NCBI GenBank assembly: GCA_013397115.1
Contig: VWZW01004674.1
Span: 1,273,541 to 1,337,540 of the forward strand
Origin: Edolisoma coerulescens
Lineage: Eukaryota > Chordata > Aves > Passeriformes > Campephagidae
Direction of reading: 5' to 3'
Length of the DNA: 64,000 nt
Numbering within the stretch: the first letter of the stretch is position 1; each line of letters opens with the position of its first letter. The notes under the pieces are model-generated. The model made no database searches, was not told the DNA's origin, and saw nothing but the letters and a program-made list of their open reading frames with translations. The translations under genes and the position numbers were made by a program. Below, piece after piece: positions 25,974 to 38,362 of this stretch.

Positions 25974-26187
25974 GGATCAAAGGCCGCTAGCAGAAAGTTG
26001 AGCAGCAAGCTGATGGATTGCTCCACGTTGATCTGATGGGTCGTCGGCATCCGCTTGTTGAGCTGGTAGAAGATGGTTGAAATCACAGCTTCCAGGCGAG
26101 CCACGTTCAGTTCGATGCTGGGGTCCAGGTTGTTCAGGGCGTTTTCCCGCAAGGCTTCTATCACATTCCAGATGTCCACCAGGTGCA
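25974..26187 (-). CDS. DTNA: DTNA coding exon 3 (EF-hand-like region)
   Basis: 214 nt, the longest exon here, encoding the end of Leu50, residues 51-120 from [20 protein letters not shown] through NFLLAAFD, and two bases of Pro121. The acceptor is CCCCTAG and the donor GTAAGT. This is the core of the EF-hand_2/EF-hand_3-type module found in the dystrophin family; in the dystrobrevins these folds are degenerate and serve protein contacts rather than strong calcium binding (family knowledge). The sequence is nearly identical to the human protein as I recall it, with conservative changes such as Ser and Ala in the [12 protein letters not shown] stretch. An in-frame GTG at the exon boundary is a splice-site coincidence, not a start. 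Confidence 0.97.
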
Positions 26188-27756
26188 CTAGGGGACAGGA
26201 CAGAAAGACTCAGCTGGGAAAACGTGCTCCTGAAAGCAACTGAGAAAAAGAGTCACCTCCTCCCACGGGGTGGGGAATAACACAGCCGTGTACAACATGC
26301 TTCATGAATAATTAAACGAATTAATGTGTTTGCCATCACCCAATATTGAATCTGGTGCAGGAATGAGCAAATAAAATTCAAACCCATCAATAAGCAAACA
26401 ATATATTGATATTACTAGTTGTAATGACTGCAACCTCACCTTGGGAAATCATTCCTCATTGTATAAAGTATTCAAATAAAAGTCTGTATTTTACAGAAAT
26501 CACTGAAAGGTAAACATATGCTAATTGTTTTTCTGAACCATGTCTTTATGAATCCCCATTCAGAAATTACTCTTAGATATTAATTTGCATAGCAGATGGG
26601 CTTTTCAGAAGATCCTACGAATACTAAGTGCTTATCACATACTGATATTTTGAAAATTCTTTTCAGCAATTTGTATGGAAAGCAAAATATTTTACAGAAA
26701 CAGAATTGTAATTGAGTCAGGGTAGACAAGCTACATTTAAACAAATAACACATAATAAAGTGATCCGAAAGTCATATTTTGTGTCGTCTAAATATATTTG
26801 CCAAATGATTAGTTAAATCTCTCTCTTTGATGAAGTCCTGGTCTAAACTGAATTTGATGGGGGCTGTTTTTACCTACAAGGACAGCTTAAAGGACAATCT
26901 CTGCTCACCCTTCATATTGTACCCAAACAGAAACCTTGTTTGCATAGCACTGTTATTGTGGCAGTACGATTGGCTTGCCGTGGATTGCCATTTCCAGAAG
27001 AGGTGGACTGCGCCAAAAATAAAGAAAACCCTACAGTAATTTAAAAATTGGATTTAGTTCAAACCTGAACTCAAAGGTTCATCCCCTTATCTTAAGTATT
27101 ACCTACTGTCCTACTAAAGTGTCAATAAAAAACAAATCAGGAGGCTCAGGGTGCAAAATCTCTTTTTTTTTTACCAGAGAAACTACTGCACAGTTCTCAT
27201 TACACAGCATGGGGATATGTCTCATGATGTATCAAGAGCCACCTGTATGTGGAAGGAGATAATTTTTTTTTGTGGATAGAGAAACTTAATTTAAATCCCC
27301 CTCATTATATTTTCACTTGATTGGTTTGCAGGTGCTGTCTCGGACTGCAATGTGACACGATGGTGTGATGGCAGGGAAATGTAAGCTGATAGTAGATGGA
27401 TGACGAAACGAGACACAGTCATTTTACTTAGTCGAGAATTTAGCCCTATGATTTGGTTTCTCTTCTTTTGCCTCAGGAATAAATAGCCTCCAACACCCTG
27501 CTAGTGCATGTGTAAGCCCAAGAGGAAGATGCACCATACAGATGAGTGGTAACAGCAGCAGCAACTACTCTAGGGACTAGACAAGGCACTTTTCCATGTC
27601 TTCTTCCTGTTCCCTAGAAAATAACTCTGAAAACCTGCAAGATACAGTTCCATTGTGACACCAAAGTATTTATTTTATCTTTGTATTAAAAGGAAACCTC
27701 TATAGGCAGCCTTGTATGCTGGTGGGTTGCCTTCAAAATGTTATCCTGAATTAAGC

Positions 27757-29100
27757 TGATATACTGGGTTTGCACAGCCAGGTTCTGGTAGTGGAGGGCT
27801 ACAGGGGTGGTTTCTGTGAGAAGCTTCCAGGAGTTTCCCCCATGTTTGGCAGAGCCAATGCCAGCCAGCTCCAGGAGGGGCCCACTGCTGGCCAAGTCTG
27901 CACCATCCAGAAATGGTGAAAATGCCTCTGGGATAACATATTTAAGAAGAATTTCAAAAAGGGTTTTTGCACAGTTGTAATTACTGCCAGAGAATCGCAG
28001 GGTGAGAATATGTGAGAGGAACAGCCCTGCACACAACAAGGTCAGTGGAAAGGAGGGGCAGGAGGTGCTCCAGGCACTGGAGCTGAGATTCTCGTGCAGC
28101 CCGTGGTGCAGCCCATGGGGAGGCAGCTGTGTCCCTGCAGCCCCTGGACATCCATGGGGGTGCAGAGATCCACCTGCAGCCCATGGAGGAGCAGGTGGGT
28201 GCCTGAGAGGGAGCTGTGAACCTGTGGGAGGGCCATGCTGTAGCAGGGTCCTGGCAGGACCTGCAAATCTATGGAGAGAGGAACCCACAGGGGAGCAGTG
28301 TCCTCGCAGGACTCGTGACTCTGTGGGGGACCCATGCCGGAGCAGCCTGTCCTTGGAGGACTGCACCCTATGAAAGAGTGAGCTGTGCTGCAGCAGTTTG
28401 TGGAGAACTGATGTCCACAGGATGGACTCTAGCTGGAGAAGTTCATGGAGAACTGTCTCCCATGGGAAGAATCCCCAGGCTGGAGCAGGGGGAGGACTCC
28501 TCTCCCTGCACAGCAGCAGAAATAACCTGTAATGAACTGGCTATAATCCCCCTTCCCTGTCTCCCTGTGCCACTGGGGTGGAGGAGGTAGAGCTTGTGAA
28601 GGAGAGAGGAGTGGGGGAAAGGTGTTTTTAAGGTCTTATTTTACTTCTCATTANATGTCCACAGGATGGACTCTAGCTGGAGAAGTTCATGGAGAACTGT
28701 CTCCCATGGGAGGAATCCCAGGCTGGAGCAGGGGGAGGACTCCTCTCCCTGCACAGCAGCAGAAATAACCTGTAATGAACTGGCTATAATCCCCCTTCCC
28801 TGTCTCCCTGTGCCACTGGGGTGGAGGAGGTAGAGCTTGTGAAGGAGAGAGGAGTGGGGGAAAGGTGTTTTTAAGGTCTTATTTTACTTCTCATTATCCT
28901 GCTCTGATTTTGTTAGTAATAAATTCAATTCATATCTCTAATTAGAATCTGTTTTGCCTGTGATGGTATTTGGTGGCTGATCTCTCTCTGTCCTTATCTC
29001 AACCCTTTGTTTTATTTTCTCCCCCTTGACCAGCTGCAGAGGGGAGTGATAGAGAGGCTTTGGTGGGTGTCTGGCATCCAACCAGAGTCAACCCACTACA
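27757..29100 (+). mobile_element. ERVL-type solo LTR with internal duplication
   Basis: The start (TACTGGGTTTGCA near 27761), the body with repeated GGAGCAG/TGGAGGACTG-like units and the end (CCAGAGTCAACCCACTACA) match a long LTR family common in bird genomes, which I believe is ERVL-related. A weak TATA-like ATATTTAAG lies near 27937, and a polyadenylation signal AATAAA is at 28918-28923, so the LTR is in plus orientation. No primer-binding site follows the 3' end and no polypurine tract precedes the 5' end, so it looks like a solo LTR. I could not find a clean target-site duplication. About 243 bases are present twice (28411-28653 and 28655-28896). Confidence 0.88.
28411..28896 (+). repeat. 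Near-identical tandem pair joined by a single N
   Basis: Copy one (28411-28653, 243 nt) and copy two (28655-28896, 242 nt) differ by one substitution (AAGAATC vs AGGAATC) and one C deletion that I can see. They are separated by exactly one N at 28654. Both begin ATGTCCACAGG and end TTCTCATTA. The LTR family normally has one copy of this segment, so one copy is probably an assembly or recent-duplication product. Confidence 0.95.
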
Positions 29101-32100
29101 GCTGGGTGGGTGGAGTATAAAACCTCTGAACTCTTCTGTTTGTTTTCTAGCTGGTGGAAGAGCAACTTCCCCATAAAAAATCTGGCATAGGTCTCAGATC
29201 CTTTTAACGCAGTCATTCCCATTCCCACTCAATGAGTTTTCACTGTCACAAAGGTAATCTGGATAAATGGAAGATGAACGATCTCCTGGGAGACAGCTGG
29301 CATGTAATAACTGACCCTTTCTGGGCAGCTTCTCCACATGGCTCAGAGGCCAATGGAGGAAGTCACCAGAAAGCAGGCCACTGTCTGGTCCAGGAGAGAA
29401 GGGTTAATGAGCATTCCACCACATAAGGCAGCACAAGGAAAATACCAGAAATACAGAGCAACATGCCAGAAGATGCAGGAACAGGCTGGACCATGTGCAT
29501 GTATTTTGTGGCGGTACGAAGAGGGAAGGACAGGCAGAAAGCTAAAGGTGAAGCGGGATGTTTCCCTCAAGGTCTATGGCCATGCAGGCCGTCGCTGGCC
29601 GTGGCGGCTGTCTCTGGTCATTCAGATCAAGCAGATGAAGAAGGTGCTTCCACCAGCAGTTTCACCAAGCTGACTTGTGGTTATGTGTGCAAACCATCAA
29701 ACATGGACTATAGAAAGATAACAACGTGAGAAATTCCCAGGCATAACAAACAGCAAAAGAAAGAGTAATGCCACATGCAGATGGCTCACCTTGACTTGAG
29801 GCTACGCTAACAAGAGAGCAATCCAAGAAACAGAACAAACAGGGGTACCAGCACTACTGACCCAGGCAGAAATTATTAGGACAACCTTAACATAAATACT
29901 GAATAAGGATGTAAAATCAGCAACATTAGAGCTGGTGGGAAAAGACTAAACAGGGACAGGCTGTTTATCTGGGAGTGTATGAGCGTGGTAGCAGAAAAAA
30001 GAGTGAGAGTGGAAAAGGACAATTTGAAGGGTAACGAATCATGTCATCAGAACTGCTGGGGTACCTTTCAAGCAGCCTGCGCAGAAATTGACCACACATG
30101 TGAAAGTTCTGACCATACACGTTCACTTCTGCAGTCATTGGAAACTGCAATGATTTCCCTAACCTCGATAAAAGGTTACCCAGGGAGGAAGAACCAGACA
30201 TCCAGACTCCCTAACAGTGAGAATCTCATGCTGTAATTAAACTTTAATTGCTGTAGCCTAGTAGTGGAAAATTCTTGAATAAAAGACTATGGAGGAAAAG
30301 TGCTGGCACTATGAATAAGGCTGAAATGGGGGTTGGTGTCTTTATTCTTCGCATGATCTAGTACTGATACTATGTGGCAATCAGGTTTTTATGTGGGTTT
30401 TTCTGTTGTTTTGTTTTCCTACTGATATTATATTTCTCATAACACAGTCACATCCAGAGTTAGTTTTGATGATGGTCTAGGGAAGGAAAATGTCCAGAGG
30501 CTAGCAGACATGGGACTAATAACATCAGTATACTAAACACATCTGAGAGAAAATTACTGGTTTTATTGTTAACTCTAACCTGAAAGCCTCATAAGCTCTC
30601 CTGATGTTCATTGGTATGCCACAAAGGTAGAGCACAAGACTAAGAAAATGACTTATTGGAAATTACACAGCTCTAAGAGCTCCCTACCCACCATGAAATA
30701 TTAGTCTCAAGGAACTGCTGTGTATTTGTGCTATAAATAATTTTACTTGGGCTTTTTTTTTATTCTCCAGAAACACTTTGGTTCCACTTGAAGCTGAATA
30801 AACAACAATCCTACTGCACTATTTTATTTTGCATTTTATTCATTAATTTTACATATATCTACGAGGCTGGGAACTAATATTTCCTGGAGGAGGAGACGGA
30901 AAATGGACATGAGCCAGACATTTAACAAGAACTACTAATTTTGAAAATACCTGCTCAAACGTCTAGCTCCAAATCACAAGGAGAGTTTGTCAGGCTGCTG
31001 TACAGATGACTGAAGTCTCTGACCTTTACTCAAGTCAGTTGTTATGGACAAGAATCACGCAGCTAAATTAAATGTAAAAAACTGTCTACCGTTGACCAGT
31101 GATCAAGGCTCCCTCTCATCATGTCAGTGAAAAAAAAGCACCATAAAGCATCTGTTGGGAGACAGGTGAGATGAACAGTGCTTTGAATCTGTCCATATTT
31201 CTTCACTGGCCACAGACAAAGCCTAAAGCTACATGTTTACATGAGACATGTAACCTCGGAGCTGGTAAAGTTAACCGAATTGAATCCCACACCTTCCTCC
31301 TTAAACATTAAGAAAACATGTCTTTTCTAGTCTATCTACTACATGACCTAGAATTATTCAGGTTTTATAGAAAATATGAATAATAAATACTTCAATCTGA
31401 ATGAACAGCTACCATATCCTGTCATAGTCACTACCTTTTACATTGCATCACTTGACCTTGTGCAGATTACATTCAGGTGTAGTGCCCTACTGATCACCTT
31501 GAATTCCACTTTTTTTTAAGGTTACACATAGTAAGCAAACTTTTACATACTATATCATGCTGCCAAGTCAACCTGCCAGCACTGGCAAAAGGCAAAGTAA
31601 AACACAGGACTCTCCAAGCTCCACTCATTTGTACTAATAGAAATGTATGCCTATAGCTAATGTGGTATCTGTATTCTTTTCAATGTAATAACAGAATGTC
31701 AACCTTGCAAACTTTGCATAAGCTTACATTCCTCATCTTCTCTTCTACCCATTTTCCATAATATCTGCTATGCTCATTTATTTATTTATCCATCCCTGAG
31801 ACTGTTTTAATCTCACTGAAGAAGGCACATCTCCTTACTTTGTTTGCACAACACGTAGTGCAATAAACCCCAAATCTGATTTCTACATGCTGCTATGATG
31901 CTAACAAGAAGAGTTTGCAGAGTAACAAAGCAGCATATAAATGCAGGAGAGCTTTCTCTCTCCTAAAATCTGCCTTGAATTCCCTCAAGAGGCTAAAACT
32001 CCAGAAGTTTGTTTTTAACTTCTAATTGCTGTTGTTGCTTTTGTTGCCTTGCCCACATTTCTCACCAAAATGAGAATTATGCCTCAGCATGTGAAAGATG

Positions 32101-34776
32101 CCCCTTTGGAAACAGATTTGGAAAACCAGAGAAATCTGTCAGTTGTTTCTTCAGTGCCAGCAGATGATCACTATGCAGTAGGAGTAAACGCTGCTTGTAT
32201 CTAATGCCTGTGCGGTATAAGGCAATCAAAAATCATGCAGCCCAGCCAACCTCCATGGACCCTTCAGAAAGGCCTCACACTCTGTAAACAGCACCAGCTA
32301 CCCAGGTGTAGATCTCACTCATTTGCCTGATGTCCGAAAAAAATGTAGGCAATCTCCACAAGCAATTGCTAACCTATGTTTCCCTTTAGGTTTCCTGTTA
32401 AGTGATCTCTAAAGTCACAGCTAAGCTAAAGCTCTGCGTTATTACATCTTCTATGGTGAGCACTGTCTGCTAATTTAACTTCTATGACATTATGTAATAT
32501 TTAAACAGCATCATAGAAGGTTTCATATTTGAGCATGCTCAGGAACAGACATTAGTGAATGTAAATAAAGTTCAGTGTCTGGACAGAAGTGGGACGACAC
32601 AGATGAGGAGCATTACAGATGGCTGCCATTCACTCCACAGCAATTGTTACCAATAAATGCCCTCTTTGAGGAGACCCGGGCTGAACTGCAGAGAACTGAG
32701 ATTAATGCATGAAAATACACTCCAAATAGCAAATGTTATTTTCTTCAGTGGATTCCTTCAGCTGTTAAAACAACATTTGGAGAGTGCCTGTTGCCAGCGC
32801 ATTAAGATGGAACTGATCAGTCTCTCCCTGCAGGATGCAAGGGTGGATGAAGATAGCTGGCTCAGTTTGAAAGGAGTTTTGTATTTTCCTCAAACTAAAA
32901 AGTTTTCAGCTACCTTCAAGTTTTATATCCTGCCCTTCTGCCTTTACTTGTGTTCAGAATACCTTTTCCTTTTCCTTTTTACTACTTTTATAATGAAAAC
33001 GAGCAATTAGTATTTACAGTGAAGAATTCCATCACCTACAACTCTGTCAACAGATCAATTTGTGCAAGAGATGTACCCTGGGAACATTTAGAAAAAACAA
33101 ACTTCAGCAATCTTATGTTGCTTATTATACACACACATGTCAGTTTTACTGATCTTGATACTTCCTCTTTTCTTCAGGTATTTCCTAGGATCTTCATTCT
33201 TCATCTTCAAAAAACTAATGTATTTTTAATTTATTGTAACTAATAACTTTAATTTATTGGCAATAAGTAATTTTCTCTTTGGTAGGTACAGTATCTTAAT
33301 AGCCAAAATGAGAGAGAAGAGATGGACTAAACTCCCTTTTATCAACTCAAAGCAAAGAAATTAATATTTACTTATGCAGTGAAAAATGAATTTTTCTCTC
33401 CATCACGCAATTTATAATTATGGAAAGGCTGTGAGATACAGATAATCTTGGATATATCACCCATCTCAAAGGAGGCAGATTACTTCAAACACCAGCTGTC
33501 AAGAAATGATGTTTCCCTAAGCAAACATGAAAATGAAAAAACTGTAGCAAAGTTTATCTTCTAAGTAGTAAAAAAAAAAAAGAAAAAAAATTAAAAACAG
33601 TCTGTGTGCTTAAGCTTTCTTACCATTAAATGGATCTACTTATACAAAAATCCTCCTGTTTTATTTCATTTTTTGTATTACACCTGAACCATGAACTTCA
33701 CAAGGTTACCTCTCCATTTATTACTAAATGAACATGGAAGAGGAGATTACATTGAATCAAACACAGGAAATGACTAAATTAGGGCTTCAACAATTGATCT
33801 AAAATTTATTTAACATATAGTAGGTCTAAGTAAACATAAGTTAAACATGTTCAAGTGATAGTTAGGACCGAAATCCTCCTTGATATATTTTCCTCTGTTG
33901 GTGAATATAGGAAAAACTTTTAAAGAAATATTAATTTAAATTATTTCCAAAATTTTACTATACATTTCATGAAGATTTTAGTCCAGCAAAGCTCTTACAC
34001 ACATGCCTGAGTTTAAGCATACTTGTACCGTCATTTGAAATCAATGGCACTTGACTGTATGTCAGGTATTTCAGGTGGATTCCATTAAAAGGGAAAGATA
34101 TATGCTTCCTGGTCTAACAACCCCAAAAATATTATAAAATATGTTAGACGATTCCTTTTTTTTTCATTAGAATCTATGAACCCATCACAAATCAGGGTAT
34201 TGGAGCCATTTATCATTGTCATTGCTAAGAAGCCCTGGGAAGTTATTCACATTTTCTGTTTGGATCCCTCTCTCCTGCTGCCAGGCACACAGCAGAGGAC
34301 TGACCGAGGCATGTTTTTCCTCTAAACTACACCTGTTGGTGGCCAAGCTGCCCCTCAAATCAGTCAGCTGTAGTGTGATCACTGAAAGCTTTACCTGCAT
34401 GTCCCACCACTACGCAGATCAGAGTGCCAGTGATGAAGGCTTGCAGTTTTTTATGCTCTTTGGATACCAAATTACATGAAAAAGAAAATGCACCAGGGTG
34501 TTGCTTCTGCTCAAGCTAAACTGAGGTACTCTTTGGCAGGCTACACCTGGTGACAGCTGTCACTCTGCACAGTCAGGCACACCCAGACCACTCATGGCCC
34601 AAATATCTGAACCTTTGCTCAGTCTGTACCTGGATAGGTCCTGGATGTTCCTGTTCCTGCTCCCATGTCTCTCAGGCTTCTCATCTACCTCCCTTGCCCA
34701 CTGCTGCTGCCGGGCAATGTTCATACAGCCCAGTGATTCCTAGCACAGCTGGGCACCTGCTAGGCAGCTGATCCAA

Positions 34777-35679
34777 CTGTTTAGCACCTTCCTTAACGAC
34801 CTGAACGATGGGCCAGAGTACCCTCAGTAAGTCTGCAGGTGACACAAAACTGGGAAGAGTGGCTGATACGCCAGGGCTGGGCTGCCACTAAGTGGGACCT
34901 CACTGGGCTGGAGAAATACGCAAACAGGAACTTCAGGGAGGGCGACAAATGGAAACACAGAGTACTGAACGTTGAAAGGAAGAATCCCACGTACCAATAC
35001 AGGCTGGATGCTGACCTGCAATATGCCTTTAAAGCAAAGGCAGACAGCATCCTCCTTGGCTGCACTGCGCCGTGTATTGCCAAATGGTGGACAGAAGTGA
35101 CCCTTCCCCTCTACTCTGCCTTCGTGACAGCGAAGATCATGAAGGGACTGGAGCATATGGAGAGAGGCTGAGAGAGGTGGGACTGCTCAGACTACAGGAA
35201 GGCAGGCTCAGGGGGGCTTTACAAGTGTGTACAAACATCTGACCACCATGATTAGAGGGATGGAGCACCTCTCCTATGAGGGAAGGCCAACACAATTGGG
35301 ATTGTTCAGCCTGGAGAAGACAAGGCTTTGTGGTGACCTAACTGCAGTCTTCCAGTACCTGAAGAGTGCCTACAAGAGAACTGGAGAGGAACCTTTTACA
35401 AGTGCATGTAGTGATAAGACAAGGGGGAATGGGTTTAAACTGAGAGTAGGTTTAGATCAGATATAAGGAAGAAATTCTTCACTGTCAGGGTGGTGAGGCA
35501 CTCGAACAAGTTGCCGAGAGAAGTTGTGGATGTCCCATTGCTGGAAGTGTTCAAGGTCAGACTGGATGGAGATTTGAGCAACCTGGTCTAGAGAAAGGTA
35601 TCTCTGTTCATGGCAGGGGGTTAGAACTAGATGATCTTTAAGGTCCTTTTCAACCCAAGACATTTTATGATTCTATGAT
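34777..35679 (+). mobile_element. CR1 LINE with reverse-transcriptase remnant and 3' end
   Basis: Translation at the start gives an LFSTFLNDLNDG-like string, the CR1 reverse-transcriptase region before the ADDTKL motif. Further on, RKNPTYQYRLDAD and LPLYSAF (34839-35171 frame) and then TMIRGMEHLSYEGR, LGLFSLEKTRL and TRGNGFKL (35227-35466) are typical of the CR1 ORF2 C terminus. The 3' end reaches ATTTTATGATTCTATGATC. Frames are broken several times, so the copy is dead. A module resembling the GLEHLSYE-RL-ELGLFSLE part occurs twice (about 35140-35215 and 35262-35335), which suggests an internal duplication or a join of two copies. Confidence 0.92.
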
Positions 35680-35686
35680 CCAATGT

Positions 35687-35965
35687 GAGGGAGTAGAGAA
35701 CATGGAGCCACACTCTCCTCAGGGAAAAGACAGTGAAAGGACTGAAGGAAACAGGCACAAATTAAAATACGGAAAAGCATTTAAATGTAAGGAAAAGATT
35801 TTCCCTGTGAGGATTTCCAAACACTGTGATATTGCCCACAAAGGCTGTGGAGTCTCCATCCTTGAAAATAATCAAACCTGAACAGGACAAAACCCTGAGC
35901 AATCTGCTGTAGCTGACCCTGTTCTCTCCAGAAGTCCCTGCTAACCTCAGTGATGCTGTGATGTC
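35687..35965 (+). mobile_element. CR1 LINE 3' fragment of a second subfamily
   Basis: Directly after the preceding CR1 tail, the sequence resembles another CR1 3' end: ATGGAGCCACACTCTCCTCA, then CAGGCACAAATTAAAATACGG, then GTGGAGTCTCCATCCTTG, then GAGCAATCTGCT-TAGCTGACCCTG, with a gap before GATGCTGTGATG. It is more diverged than the first tail. Abutting tails of different subfamilies indicate insertion next to or into an older copy. Confidence 0.82.
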
Positions 35966-37974
35966 CTTGTTTAATCATGAACCTACACTGCAAAAACACA
36001 GTAACTCTTCCTGGAAAGGAATCAGTGTTGCCCCACTGACTTTTCTCTAAAATCATTACTCAAGTAAGCTGTGCTCCAAGGCCCTTTCCTAACACATGTC
36101 ATAAATAAAAAAACCCACAGAACCTACCCTGAGGCTCCTTGAATGTTTGAGAAAGAGTCCTCCACATCCTCAAGAGGTTTTGTGTGAGGTGTATAGCACG
36201 CCTTCACAGCACTGTGCATACTCAGGTATTCCCTTTAGCTTTTGCTTGAAGGCCAAGGGATTTCAGAGGGAGGCTGTGGTTCCATTTAGTCCCCTGTCAG
36301 CTGCATGCATTCCTCCTTCTCCTCACCTTTTTGCCTGTGATGTGAGACTGCACAGGTGTGTGGTATGCACTGGCTCAGCAGGAAGCTGGGATAAGGCTAT
36401 CCATTTCTACCTGCCCATCCCAGTGGTGAGGAGTGCCCAGGTTAGGAACTGAACATTTAGATCAGCCAGCAGAAGCAGCTTTTTCCTGAACCCATGTGCA
36501 CATGGAGTAAGTCAGCTGCATTTGGACTCACTGGATTCATGCACATCACCTGTCCACGTGATGCCACAGGGGACGAGTGGTGTCCCAGCCATCAGGAGCT
36601 GGGCTGTCTGTGCATATGCCAGCCAGCTGCACACTGCATGCACAGAAGACATTCCTGAGTGGGTGCCAAACCTGGCTGCTGGGTGTCTGGAAATCTGCAG
36701 GACATGATGTGTACAACTGAGGCACTGAAAATTTAGGGAAAGCTTTAAAGGTTCCCCCGTCAGCATACCTGGGCTGGCATCCCATTATACTCTACCTATG
36801 TTGTGCCCAGAAGGTAAAATGAGTTATTCTAAAACCTCCTGGGATTCTGATCACTACAGCACTTTGGTCAAGTGTTACTAATGAGGAATAACCATTAGGC
36901 TAACAGTACACTGAAATGTGGTCTTTTCACTTTTAATACGGTACCTGACAAATCCACCAAGGTGTACGAGTGTGTAAAGATCTCCAGTAATTCTCTCTTA
37001 TGCATTAATTTAATTTCCAGTAGAAGTTCCTTCTTCCCCTGCTGTCAATTCATGACCACCTTGTCTCACCTATATTTAACCTAAGCCTGAAGGGCTCTCT
37101 GTGGGTGGCAGAAGCCATCAGTCTCCCCAAGGAGTAGCACTAATGACAGTCGATTCTGCAAAAGGGAACAGTGGGTGATCCACCCCGAGTGCTGGGCTGG
37201 GAAACTGTTGTCATCTACTTGTCACCCAGATGCTGGCAAAGTGTTTCCTTTTTTATAAACGTGCTTTGAAATCATTTATTTGAAATGATGAATGAAGTAT
37301 GACATACATACAATGAAATTATAAAGAATCTTACTCTAAGCTTCTTAGTATTTTGATGACAACCAGGAAAGAATTAAAACTCTGCACTGTTGCTAAGAAG
37401 TCACATGGCTTAAATCCATTGATTACACATAATTTTCTTATTTTAAGACTTAAACGTATTTATGAATTAAAGACCAACATGCAAATAGCAGACCTGTTGC
37501 TACATGTATTCCACAGTCAGAAACTTTATAACCAATCCCTCTGCAAGAGACAATGGCATTTCTAGACGGTGTCTCTATTATTCTTGCAATCCCACTATAA
37601 AACTATTTTAATGAGAAAGGCTTTATTTGAGGCACTGTGTGATCAGGCCTCAGTCTGAGTTAATAGTTGTGAAAAAGAGTTTTGCAAGTGTCAGCTTTCA
37701 AATAGCCAAAGAACTCCTGAGGTAGCAAGACTCGGTCAATAGATAGGTACAATACACAACAGCTTTCTCATTTCTCTTAAAAAAGGTCAGCTTGCCTTAC
37801 ATTTGAGTTGGCAGGTATATTTGTAAAATATAGAACTGGTGAACCTGACAGTGAATACAGCAACTGAATTACAGACTTCCAAAAAATGTTTCCAGAGGAG
37901 AATCAGAAGCCACGTCTGAGCCCTCGTACTTGGGAGATTAAGGCAGAAGTTGAGAAATGCCTGAACATACGAGG

Positions 37975-38362
37975 AGGAAGCCACAGCGCGAGGCTGGCAC
38001 AGCTCAGATGGCGCGCAAGCACGCAAGACGCGCCAGCTGAGATCTCCCACAGCCGGTGGGACACGCCGCACGAGCTCCTGGTGGCCGCGGTGCTGGCCAC
38101 AGGATGGCACTACTGGGTGTCTTTTAGATGCAGCCACGCTCGCTCCAGCATTTTAACCCCTGGCAAAACGTCAAGAGAGAGAGCGCGGATCCAAGGCGGT
38201 GCATTCCCACCGCTGTCTCCCGAAAATGGCCTTGTCTCCGTATTTAGTCGAATCAAGACGACGTGCGTGGAGATTTGGCTGTGTGGATGTCCTGCACCGG
38301 CGGTCACACGCGGCAGGCAAACAATGCCAAACCCGTGCGGTGGAAAAGGCAGAATGTCTTCG
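37975..38362. promoter_or_regulatory. Isolated CpG-dense patch in DTNA intron 2
   Basis: By hand count about 33 CpG dinucleotides fall within roughly 390 bases (for example GCGCGAGG, GGCGCGCAAGC, GACGCGCC, GCCGCGG), close to the number expected from base composition, whereas the surrounding intron is strongly CpG-depleted. It is not part of any repeat I recognise. ORFs on both strands (37886-38386 plus, 37787-38137 and 38110-38523 minus) are probably a consequence of the high GC. It could be a small CpG island, an internal or antisense promoter, or an exon of an unknown transcript. Confidence 0.5.

Noticed and set aside
25970..26188. A stand-alone 72-codon gene starting at 26188
   Set aside because: The apparent start is a GTG across a splice acceptor; the segment is DTNA exon 3 with canonical splice sites at both ends.
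27686..28590. Long overlapping ORFs on both strands, up to 226 codons
   Set aside because: They lie inside a GC-rich repeated LTR with low stop frequency; no protein family is recognisable.
29232..29730. Retroviral internal region downstream of the LTR
   Set aside because: No primer-binding site adjoins the LTR, and the short ORFs have no recognisable Gag, protease or polymerase motif.
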